A DNA stretch of 64,000 nt, from NCBI GenBank assembly GCA_034401135.1, contig JAWZSP010000006.1:620001-684000 (forward strand), read 5' to 3'. Below the pieces are notes generated by a model that worked only from the letters and a program-made list of their open reading frames with translations, ran no database searches and was not told where the DNA came from. This document shows positions 20,301 through 29,880 of this stretch, in pieces. Each line of letters opens with the position of its first letter. The first letter of the stretch is position 1. The position numbers were made by a program, and so were the translations under genes. This DNA comes from Volutella citrinella. Its lineage: Eukaryota; Ascomycota; Sordariomycetes; Hypocreales; Nectriaceae.

Positions 20301-22634
20301 ACCTCGTGGCTGATCTTGTAAGTGACGGATTCCTTGCCAGAGTTGGTGACCTGGACCTCGTGCGTTCCCTTGAAGTACGCGGTTTCGTTCAGGTTCACGT
20401 TGGCAGGGCTGACAGAGGTCGAGTACTGAATGACCTTTGCCGCGTCGACCAGGCCAGCTCCCTGTTTGGCAACGGAACTGTTTTTGATTAGACATATATT
20501 GAACCAGGAAGCGGCGGATACTTACGCAAGGTTGTTGGATCCATCTTGATGGCGGACGGGCTTGCCGCTAGCAATAATGCGCTCATGCGCAATCTGACCG
20601 GCCTTTTCTCCCAGAGCCTTCCGTCCGCCCTTGGAGCCGAAGAAGAGAGCACCAATTCCCGAAATCTACGGCAATTGACATGATTAGCACTAGAGAGGGC
20701 AAACAAGCAGCGACAACTTACGTAGGGAGTGGCCATGCTGGTTCCGGAATACGTAGCCCAGCTGCCCTTGCTGACGGGCCAAGCCGAAAGGATGTGGCCG
20801 CCGGGTGCTGAGATCTCGGGCTTCATGCGAGCATCGAGGGTAGGCCCCCAAGAGCTAAAGTCGTTGATTCTTCCGCCGGCAAATGAGGCAACGGGGAGGC
20901 CGATGGCCTGGTCGTGACCCTTGACAAAGGTGAGAGACACGGTGTTGCCAGCTTCAGACTGCTTCAGAAGCCAATCTCCGTCCTCGTAAAGGATGACGGC
21001 AACTGGAAATAGAAAGGTCAGGGTCTGAACAAACCGGCGGTGCATGGTTCGGCCAACTTACCTCCCTTGGCCTGTAGCTCATAGTAGTATGCCCGATCAT
21101 TGATCTCCCAGTCACGGCCCTCAGTCTGGATGTAGAAAATCCATTCTGACTTCCAATTGAACGTGTTGATATTGTCCATGAGCTGCCACGTGCAATCTCC
21201 CCGACTGGTCTGGTCAGCGAATCCGACGCTCAGTGATCTAAGGATGATTGCATGTACTTACGGAATGACCAAGACAGATCCCTTGGGGGTCTCGGTGTCA
21301 AGACTCCAGTCGCAAGCGTTTGCTGTGCGCCCGCCAGGTTGAACAAAGGTCGGCATTTTGCCTTCGAAGTCGAATTGCGTAAAGCCGCCGGGCAAGTATT
21401 TCTGTATTTGGTGAGCACATTGGAGGCATGCGAAGGAAGTGTGAGCAGGATAGGCACTTACAATCTTTCGCGTCTCGCCAGAGGAAGACTCAGCCTGCAC
21501 TTCGAAGCCAACCCAGTTTTGTGCTTCCACGCTACCGACTGCGGTGCTCTCGAAACCGTTGCCACCTGAGCTGGTGAAGAAAGGTCCTGTCGTAACGAAT
21601 TAACATCCTGCAAATGTTGGAACCGTTTGTCTCAAGACTCACCAATGGCACCGCTATTGCCTGCAGCAGCAACGACAAGCACGCCCTTGGCCTGGATCTC
21701 GGTCATGACCCTTGCAGTTGCCGTATCTGTGAATCCGGCATCGGAGCCGAGAGATGCACTGATGATATCGGCCCCTTCTTCGTATGCCTTGAGGAAACCG
21801 GCGACAATGACATCCTCGTAGGTGCCGTCCTCACAGCCAAAGACCTTGTAGGAGCGGATTCTGGCCTTGGGAGCGACACCAGGGAAGACTTCGTCACTAC
21901 CGGCTGCGATACCAGCGACGTGTGTTCCGTGGCCGAGACAATCATGCGGATCATCGTCGGGATTGTAGGGTCCTCCGACAACATAGTTGTCGCCGACAAA
22001 GTCGTAACCACCCTCTACGCGGAAGCCGGGTCCGAATCCGCCACCCAGAGCCGGGTGGTTGTAATCGATACCACTATCGACGATTCCGATGAGCACATTC
22101 TCTCCATAGTAGCCGAGATCATGCATGGCAGCCACATTGGTGTCACGGTGGACGGTCCAGCTGTTCTCCTTTGGCTTCGCTTCAACGGACGCGCCTCCAG
22201 TGACGGGTAGAGAGAAGAAGGCAGCAGGCCAGATCTTCTCGACCTCAGGAAGCGCCTCGATGTCTGCCACGGTCTTGTTGTCCGCATTGTCGAGATCAAA
22301 GGACGCGCCATGGAAGACCTCTGAGTTGAAGTCCAAGGCGGGAGTGGCCTCCTTGCCATCCTCTGCAAGTTTGTCATAGAATTGGGCAATGTTCTAGAGG
22401 CAATCAGCATCAAAACTGCAACGAGTGTCCATTGGGTGTACTAACCGACGTGCCGTCGCGCTTCTTGAACTTGGCGGAGCCGGCCGAGGAGAACTGCACG
22501 ATATACCTCGAGGTGGCAGGCAGGGGCTTGGCGGCCTGGACTTTGACGTCGGCGCTAACTGGCGTGGCAGCTACTGCAGTTCCAAGCAGTAGGGACACTG
22601 CGAAGGCAGAAACGAGTGACTTGAGGGAACCCAT
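17334..22634 (-). CDS. GPI-type, wall-anchored subtilisin-like protease with Ser/Thr-rich stalk
   Basis: About ten exons, roughly 1,590-1,600 residues. Clear junctions include 22634-22446, 22393-21643, 21586-21462, 21401-21262, 21204-21062; the last exon runs from about 19735 to 17334. MGSLKSLVSAFAVSLLLGTAVA is a signal peptide, then an inhibitor-like prodomain. The S8 triad is complete: Asp in IVDSGIDYNHP, His in GHGTHVAG, Ser in SGTSMATPY. A PA-like insert (about 21.5-21.1 kb) precedes the Ser, and an Fn3-like domain (FKGTHEVQVTNSG onward) follows it, as in vpr/C5a-peptidase-like subtilases. Uncommon is the 500-residue Ser/Thr/Ala stalk, two diverged VTVTACPTTVHNCPA-type repeats and a hydrophobic tail after a small-residue site (GAINIGPKSFSTLISALAVV), typical of GPI attachment. 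It should be a cell-surface endopeptidase. Confidence 0.85.
18601..18700 (-). repeat. 45-nt coding repeats in subtilase stalk
   Basis: GACGAAGT recurs at 18601, 18646 and about 18691; the units between are near identical. Each encodes a 15-residue Thr/Ser/Ala/Val unit of the stalk. Confidence 0.75.
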
Positions 22635-24436
22635 AACGAATGAAGGTACCGGTACTCGGGACACTCTCGGAGCAGGTGCTTGGCGAAACCATTGTAACCC
22701 AAGGAATATAGCCTTCTTAAGTACTAACCTGCCATGTCGCCATGCGTCCGTGGCATGTCAAATTTCATCCCATGCGAACACCATGAGTACAGTAGCTTCA
22801 CAGTAGCTCAGATGCAGGTACCAGGGGCCAGGGTCTGTTAGTTGGTCTGCTGGTTGGTGGAGCAGATTGACTGATTGATAAGATAATCATCAGCCATCCA
22901 CAGTTTGCTCCACCGTCGGCCCCAGTATCACCTACCTTGTTTAGCCTCCTAGCTGTTCTTTGCCTAGCGGAGAAGGTCGTATATACGACTCGACCACTCA
23001 ACTGACATGGGGAGGGGCCAGGGCTCCATGGCGCTTCCCGCATAGCAATTTCCGCCGATTAGCCATAGGATGTGGTTCGGTTGCTCGAGCCGAGGAGCCA
23101 TCGGCCGATACCTGACAGTGACGGCGGGCGCGGCATGAGTGTATTTGGACAGGCGGCCACCTCTTCAACAGCCGAACCGCGCTCGGACGTTGGACAGGTT
23201 TTTTGGCTCCACGTGGTCTGGCTGTTGCTAGCTTGGTTTCTTTAATCCCTCAACATCTACCTTATTTTGTGGGACATGGGCATCTTTTGTCTGTTCCTGC
23301 GGCTCTTTCGGGCAAACATGGCGTTGGGGGTCATGCCATTGGGGGTCTTGGCCTTGGGGGTTGATTGCTTCACTGTTGATACTGACAGAGGAATATCTAG
23401 GATGCTATATCTCGACGACTTTGCAGCTTCCTAAAATAAAAGATATAATCGAGACTTTTGCCATCCAGCTATCAACCAGATGTGAAGTAACCCTAACGCC
23501 CAATGTCTCCCCTCATCAAGTGTCGGGTCGCGCGGGCTCTTACCCCTGCCTCGCTTCGGCCTTATCGGCTGTAGCTGCTACTACGTAGTACTCTCGCAAG
23601 GATGCTTCATCACTTTGCCCGCTCTAGGCGAGTCTTGCTCCACGGTCTGTTCAGCTGATCTGATAAAACGGTGCGTCCCCATACCGCTCGCGATTTCCCT
23701 TGGCACGGCTATTAGGCCATGGTCTAACTAGTGCATTACCCACGAATCAGCCGGGTCCCCCGTTCCGAGGATCGGATAGCTGATCACGCCTCTACCCCAT
23801 CCCATCGCAGAGGTTCCTTTGGTTTGTATCCACTGCTGCCGTTAATTTAATTTCGCTTATGCAAGCTCTACCCGGCATCAGGTGATGGCCATCTGTCACT
23901 GTCTCTGGCAAATTCCTAACTTCTATCAATGGGCTGCCGGTTTTCGGCGTGTCTGCAGGCGGCAGGCCATAGACGACTGGGGTAACTGAAGGTAGTCTCA
24001 CCGTTGACGCTGGGAAGCATCGATCCGTCCGACCAACAATGCACAGACGGCCGACGCAAGAGGCGACAATTATGGCGAAAGGCAATCAATGTCACCCTAT
24101 GCTTCACAATTCCCGAAGGATAATTGCAGGCGCAGCAGGGCCTAGGGTAGGGCACTGAGATGGTTGCCGAGAGACACAGTTTCGTATCTTTTCTAAACTT
24201 TCAAGGATATGTTGGTAACAGTAGCAAAATATGTTTCGGTAGACCTGAAGTGAAACCTCGTCGGATCCTCACAGAGAACCATGGTTTTCCCTAGTTCTTA
24301 CACAAACCATCCCCATTGCAAGTAACTGAGGAGACTCATACAGCACGCTCAAGCATGGATGAAAGACCAGGTCTTCTGAACATGCTCCACTGAGAAATGG
24401 CGCGCCTGACGGTCTGGCCTCGCCCTGGTGGGCTTT
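22635..24436. other. Intergenic, 1.8 kb
   Basis: The upstream region of the subtilase gene and the 3' flank of the hydrophobin. No gene supported on either strand. It contains a 15-nt period repeat at 23324-23361. Confidence 0.5.
23324..23361 (+). repeat. Three TTGGGGGT copies with exact 15-nt period
   Basis: TTGGGGGT starts at 23324, 23339 and 23354. The intervening bases are related but not identical. It lies about 690-730 bp upstream of the subtilase start. Confidence 0.8.
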
Positions 24437-24854
24437 CTAGTCAGCGACGCCGGCCGGGGCTTGGCAGAGGATCCCCTGCTCGAGCTATACAACGGGTTAG
24501 AGGGAGACACTCCCCACAAGATGTAGCTGGGGCCTTACAATTGGAATGGCACAGCAGCGAGCTCGCTGTCCGATTGCGGCGCAGACGGCGCTGAAATTGT
24601 CCGGATCCAAAGGCGCTTCGGGGGCTTTGCGTGGGAACAGCATGTCAGTGTCTTGCCTCAACAACCTATTTCCCGTCTCAAGGGTGCTTACGAGTGCCGC
24701 AGTCCAGGTTAGCAATTCCAAGCACATCTGTCGCACAGCACAAGGGCGATCCGTAGAGACCGCTGCAGGGAATGTACGTCTGACGCTTGGGGATGGCGGG
24801 CACAGCGGCCACTGAAGCCACGAACAGCAGGCTAGCGAGGCTGGTCAACTTCAT
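24437..24854 (-). CDS. Class II hydrophobin
   Basis: Three exons on the minus strand, 24854-24692, 24624-24539 and 24484-24437, give 98 residues. MKLTSLASLLFVASVAAVPA is a signal peptide, and IPKRQTY may be a processing site. The eight Cys have the hydrophobin order C-CC-C-C-CC-C: spacing C-8-CC-11-C-16-C-8-CC-10-C, which is the class II pattern. Intron positions between Cys 4 and Cys 5 and just after the second CC pair are as in other fungal hydrophobins. The secreted protein should self-assemble at hydrophobic-hydrophilic interfaces, coating spores or hyphae. The two short introns hid the gene from simple open-frame detection. A TATA-like box lies about 105 bp upstream. Confidence 0.95.
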
Positions 24855-24956
24855 TGTTTGTGATGTGGAAGGCTGAAGATGTAAAAGCGTTGAAGATGGA
24901 AAAAGGACTTGGTGTTTTTGGTTCGATTGACCTGTTGATCTGGACGGAGGAAAATG

Positions 24957-24966
24957 GCCCTTTTAT
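24957..24966 (-). promoter_or_regulatory. TATA-like box of hydrophobin gene
   Basis: Minus strand reads CATAAAAGGG about 105 bp upstream of the ATG at 24854, consistent with a highly expressed structural gene. Confidence 0.5.
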
Positions 24967-25310
24967 GGACAACGCATGTCTAGGAGGCAGCCAAGGGAAG
25001 CTTGAGAAGCATATGGTGTCGATGCAAATGAAACTAAAGACGTAATTTGCCTCCATGCCCATTTCTTATGGAACCAATGAATGCCTCTAGGGCACGTAGG
25101 TTTGCCAATTCTTGGTTTTATGCTTGGTTTTAACTGAATGCATTATCGTCGTCTCAGGAGCTCATAGTCCGGGCAACGCCTATTGGGCGACTCTGATTTC
25201 ATCGGCCATCCAAATATAGGCCAGAGACGGAAAAGTTTACAAGTTCCCCAGGTTACAGTGTGATGTAAGGGGCAGGGACGGGCACAGGGCGGCGTTGCAT
25301 CCGGCCAATG

Positions 25311-25331
25311 GGCGATCGGCGATCGGCGATC
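25311..25331. repeat. (GGCGATC)x3 tandem repeat
   Basis: Three perfect head-to-tail copies of GGCGATC, about 460 bp upstream of the hydrophobin start. Confidence 0.85.
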
Positions 25332-25834
25332 TTCACAGGAACAGAAGCAGAAACCGGTTTTAGCGTCACAGTGGCTAACTGTGGCTGCTGATCATGGAGC
25401 ATGCGGAGCTGAAATTGTAGCTGCTTCGGCAGTTTGTTAATGCTCGGCAATGGCGATCTTAACGCGGCACTTATTGGTCCTGTTGGTGTTTCCTAGGGTG
25501 GCGAACGATGATCAGGAGGGAGCGAGTGGCTTGTGTGTGGCTTGAGTTGGGATCCTGCTTAGGCGAATGAGGATAGATTACATGCGCGTTGATGATGCAA
25601 TGCGAATTTTTAATTGTCTCCAGCAGCTCGCTTCAGCATGGCCAAGTGGTGCTGCATGGGCGGCCTCATGCGTTGGTGGACTCGGCAACCAGTGCTCCAT
25701 TTGGTATGGGCTATGGAATATGGAAGTGGCTAGAATGGCTCTAGCATCAATGACCATCTGAAACTGTAATATTTACCAATAGAATTGCTCTCGTCGCAGC
25801 GATGCTTTGACAACTGAGATTTTGCTGTAGGGTG

Positions 25835-27466
25835 CTATTCTTCCTCCTTCGGTTGCCAATTCTTGTGCACCTTGCTGTCCCAAAACAGCCAGAGGCCAAG
25901 TGTGCAGAGCGACAGTGGTATAGCAAAAGCCCAGTAAATCCAAAGATGAGACGAGACGACGAATTGCTCACCCTGGCCGTTACCTGGCGGCTCGAATTTG
26001 AAAAACTCCATTCCGAAAACCGACTGTTGGTGGTCAGGTGAGAAAATGGCCATATCTATAGTCATGAGGTGCATTCTCACCGAAACAAAGGTAGCAGGCA
26101 ATAGAGCCATGGTGATGACTGCGATGGACTTCATGGCAACGGCCTCTTTTTGGGCTTGTTCTCCGATCTTGACCTGGATTTTGCTGTCTCGTTGCGCAGC
26201 GGTGTGGAATGCCTAGCCCAAGTATTCTACGTTAGCACAATCGACACCCCCTCCAGCATGGGTTGTTTTGCGTGGGCCTTGGCCAGCTGAGAATAACTTA
26301 CCAGCTGAGTCTCATTTTCGATGCGTCCATTATTGGACACTGATCGTTCAAGCAGACTTCTTAACATCTGCAGCACAAACTCAAGCTTCTGAACCTCACT
26401 CCCCCTGTCGGCAATGGGCAGGCCTGGCTCGTGCTGCAACGCCTGGAATAGTCTCTCAAGGGCTTTGACTGATTGAATGGCCACCAACAGTGTCTCTTTA
26501 ACGTGGATCGCGTGTCTGGCGATTTCGTGGAGCAGGGGGTAGTCGACTTCGATTTCACGCCGCTGGAGTTTGTTAGAGATGGGAATTGCTCGCATTGTGG
26601 AAACTCTCACCGATTCCCAGGCGCAAACGTGGTTTCGTATTGACCAGACCGAGTCGTTGTACAGCGAGAGTACAGACTGGAGAAGGACGAGGAAAACGGA
26701 GAATGGGCCGAGACTGAGATTTGCATTGTCGCTCGCTGTCAAGCCTGCATATACGGACCTTTCATAGTGGTCGGGCACATCGAGGCACAGGATTGTGGTG
26801 CCTGATGGAGTCCAGCGGGCGAACAGGGTTATTTCGTACCACACCCACCCGTGTTGGATCGAGTGTGGGCTATGAATCGGCTGGGTCTTGGTGAGCGCGG
26901 CAGCTGCTGCTTGGTGTGGCACGAATCCACGGCCGTGTCGGAGTGAGTCGTATGTTTGCTTAATCACAAAGTGGCACCAGATATCTAGAGCTGCGTGAGC
27001 CGGATTCCAGGGCAGGTATCAGAGCATCCTACCATGTCGCGTGAGATGCCCATCGCTGTCAAAGGCTGACTTGGAACTGGCGAAACCGTTCGACTCGGTG
27101 CATAACCCGGTCAGTAGCACAGAAGGAACGCCAAACTCGGTGACGATGCTATCTCTAAGAATGTCTGCGTTCAAGATGGTTTTCAGGGACGAAAAGCTAA
27201 GCAAGTCAGCTGCTGAATCGTCGCCTGAGTGTAAATTCGTACATTATTCGTGCTTTGCAAGGCGTGTCGTTCTACAGATTGAATGTTAGGCAGTTCATTC
27301 CATGTCGTCGGGCGATGCGAAGCCCACCTTTAGTGCCTTGTCCCATTTCTGTGTCTTTTTCTGCCAGGCGGACTCTGAGATGGGTGGCCCGTTAGTCGAG
27401 CCCGGAGGACGAACGGATTAGTGGACGGGTGCACGTACCCAATTCAAAGACCTTGACCTCGTCCAT
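25835..27466 (-). CDS. CorA-like two-TM membrane protein
   Basis: Multi-exon minus-strand gene of about 410 residues. It starts MDEVKVFELG at 27466, continues ESAWQKKTQKWDKALK, then RIIFSSLKTILNADI, ALDIWCHFVIKQTYDSLRHG, a long central region with helical segments (HEIARHAIHVKETLLVAIQS; RGSEVQKLEFVLQMLRSLLE) and ends with two TM segments, MKSIAVITMALLPATFVS and LWIYWAFAIPLSLCTLGLWL. The C-terminal pair with TFVSSVFGMEFF between is characteristic of fungal CorA-like (magnesium/divalent transporter-fold) proteins. The canonical GMN motif is GME here, so transport is doubtful. The last intron (26080-26024, 57 nt) and one near 26.57 kb (48 nt) are both multiples of three without stops, so retention would keep the frame. 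Confidence 0.7.
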
Positions 27467-28305
27467 GCTGGTGTGTATCTACTGTGTCGGCGGATTGTGG
27501 TCTCTTTTCTGTGTCGCGCGGCCCGTAAGAGCTTGAGGTTTCTGGGACGCAAATTGAGGGGGGCTGACAAGATATAATGCAGAGAATGCACGTCAATCGG
27601 GCTGTCATCAGGCACAGAGGCAGCCATGGTCCGCCAGAAGGCGGTGGTGGCGGCGTGCATGCATTGCAGTCCTGCGCCTCATAGCACCCTCCCTCCCTCG
27701 TCCGAGCGAGACTCGGCTGAGCGCAGAAGTGTACTATGTCGACGGGCCAGAGATTGAAGCTGCTCGCTCTCTACTTCAGTTTCGCCATTACATTTGCGCA
27801 CTCGAAAAGACCGAAACCTCCACTTTAGATCGTCACACTGCAAATGGCCTGGTCTCCACATTCTTAATTTTAGGTCACTTGCGGTGACCGTCCCACCATG
27901 AGCCCCTCCTGGTTGCCTCCAACTCGCAGCATGACATGCTGACAGCGTCCTGGGCAGCCGTGATTGGTAGCCTGGTCAGTCAATTCAGCCCTTAAAACCT
28001 GCCTTGTCTCTACTTTCGACTCCTTACCAACTTATTTAATGTAATGACTGACCCGGCCATAGATCTCAATCAGAAACATGCTGCTCAAGTTTCGGCATTT
28101 CTCGGATTGCCGAGAAATACCGAGACTGGCTGTGATTGGACACAGCTTTAGGCATGCCGTCTATCCACGTACGAATTAATTAATTAAGCTTTATAGCAAT
28201 TGGTAGAGATGAGGAGATTTATATACGAGCAAGCCAGCCAGAGTGGAGATGTGAACAATTCCAACTCAACTCAGCCCTCTCCATCCTTTCACCCTAATTG
28301 CAACC
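27467..28305. promoter_or_regulatory. Divergent intergenic region, CorA-like / NmrA-like
   Basis: The two genes are head to head. On the NmrA side TTTATATAC at about 28218-28226 lies about 80 bp before the ATG and fits a TATA box. No gene is supported in the gap. Confidence 0.5.
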
Positions 28306-29289
28306 ATGCCCACAGTCCTCGTCGTTGGAGCCACAGGCCAGCAAGGCGGCGGCGTAGTCAACGGACTCCTTGCCAAGGGCCGCTCCGACCTCGCCATCCG
28401 TGCCCTGACGCGTAATACGTCATCGCCGGCCGCTCAGAAGCTGGCGAGCCGAGGCGTGACCCCTGTTCGGGGCGACCTCTCCGATGCCCAGAGTCTCTTG
28501 AATGCCATGGAAGATGTCGATGCTGCCTATCTCGTCACCGATTTCCGTGGTCCAGACGACATCGAGGGCGAGTTGAAACAAGGCTCGACTTTTATCCAGG
28601 CTGCCAAGGATGCTGGTAAGTTGCCTCTTGCCATTGACCTTGCCAAGCACTTACTCATCTTCTGTGCGCAGGAGTCAAGCACGTCGTCTTCTCCTCAGTC
28701 GCCGGCGCAGACATCGCCAAGGCCGTTGAGCACTTTTACTCAAAATACACAATTGAGGAGAAGCTTCGAGCTTCTGGCCTCAGCTGGTCCGCAATCAGGC
28801 CAGTCGGCTTCATGGAGGTTGTTCCGCCCCCTGGAATTGGCCGCTTCTTCTTCCTGAGCGCAATGGCTTCGCTCATGGGCACGACTAAGCAGAAGTATGT
28901 CGCATGCGATGACATTGGCAAGGCCGTCGCTGTGGCTTTGCTGGACCCAGGCAAGTTCAACGGCAAGATTGTCACCATTGCGGGACAGGTTGCGGATGTC
29001 GACGAATTGCAGGCTGGCTTGGAGAAGGGAGAGGGTGCAAAGGGATGGGGAAGAATCTGGATGCCTCGCGCACTGCTGATGAGAGTGACGCCGTATCACT
29101 ATCGCCAGATGTTTGACGTCGGTACTCCAAGCGCCGCTAGAAGACTTGTTGCTAACATCTTTACAGTGGCTGTACTACGACAATTGCCAGCCGGGTGACC
29201 CTGAGACTACCAAGGAGCTGATTCCTGATTTGATGAACATTGAGACGTGGGCTCGAGGAATGCAGGCTGAGCGAGAATCCGTCCAGTGA
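28306..29289 (+). CDS. NmrA-like NAD(P)-binding protein
   Basis: Three exons: 28306-28615, 28672-29117, 29167-29289, giving 292 residues. MPTVLVVGATGQQGGGVVNG is the GxxGxxG dinucleotide-binding loop of the atypical SDR/NmrA family, and the body (VTPVRGDLSDAQSL, YLVTDFRGPDD, KHVVFSSVAGAD, RPVGFMEVV) follows NmrA/HSCARG-like proteins. Members act as NADP(H)-sensing regulators or reductases; the catalytic Tyr is not convincing, so a redox-sensing role is possible. The second donor is GTCGGT, a weak site, but the phase-0 joining to WLYYDNCQPGDPETTKE restores the family C-terminus. Confidence 0.85.
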
Positions 29290-29880
29290 CGTGCTCGGGG
29301 TGGTTTTTGCAGTTGGCCCGGTAGTATAGTCCTCGCGACGGTAGACCCTCAAAGCAATTATCTTCTTGGATCCTCACTCGATGAGCCTGCCCGATTTCTT
29401 GTCTTTGAACTTCCCTCTCATGCCTATACCACGTTCACCGAGAATGGTGACATGAACCTCGACGCGTGCCGGTGCCAGGTGGAGGATGGGCAAATCAAGC
29501 AGTCGCTTGTGCTGATGCCCAGCCTGCTCATATTTGAATAAAGGAATAGCGCACGGCGTCCCCATGTCCTGATAAGGAGATAACAAGGAGAGTGCCGATA
29601 TCTTGATAAGGATATGCGTCCAGAGTGCTGATGTAGGGTCCTATAAAGTATGGCCCCACAAAGGCGCCAATCAAGATTCAATCAGGATGCAGCAAGACGA
29701 AGCAAACATTCGGCTTGCAGCAAACATCACAATGAGTGGACGCCACTTCATCCGGAAATATATTGAACCGTACACCTTCGAAGGACGCACCCGTACTTCC
29801 CCACAAAACCCCTCACGCACCTTCACCGCCGGCCCTGGGGCGCGTCAACACTAAAACAGCCATCTTCGGTCTCAGTCACA
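29290..29880. other. Intergenic
   Basis: 591 bp between two genes on the same strand; no gene or clear site seen. Confidence 0.5.

Larger units (their letters stand above)
24855..25834. other. Intergenic, upstream of hydrophobin
   Basis: About 1 kb between the hydrophobin start and the 3' end of the CorA-like gene. It holds the hydrophobin promoter and a 7-nt tandem repeat; no gene is supported. Confidence 0.5.
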
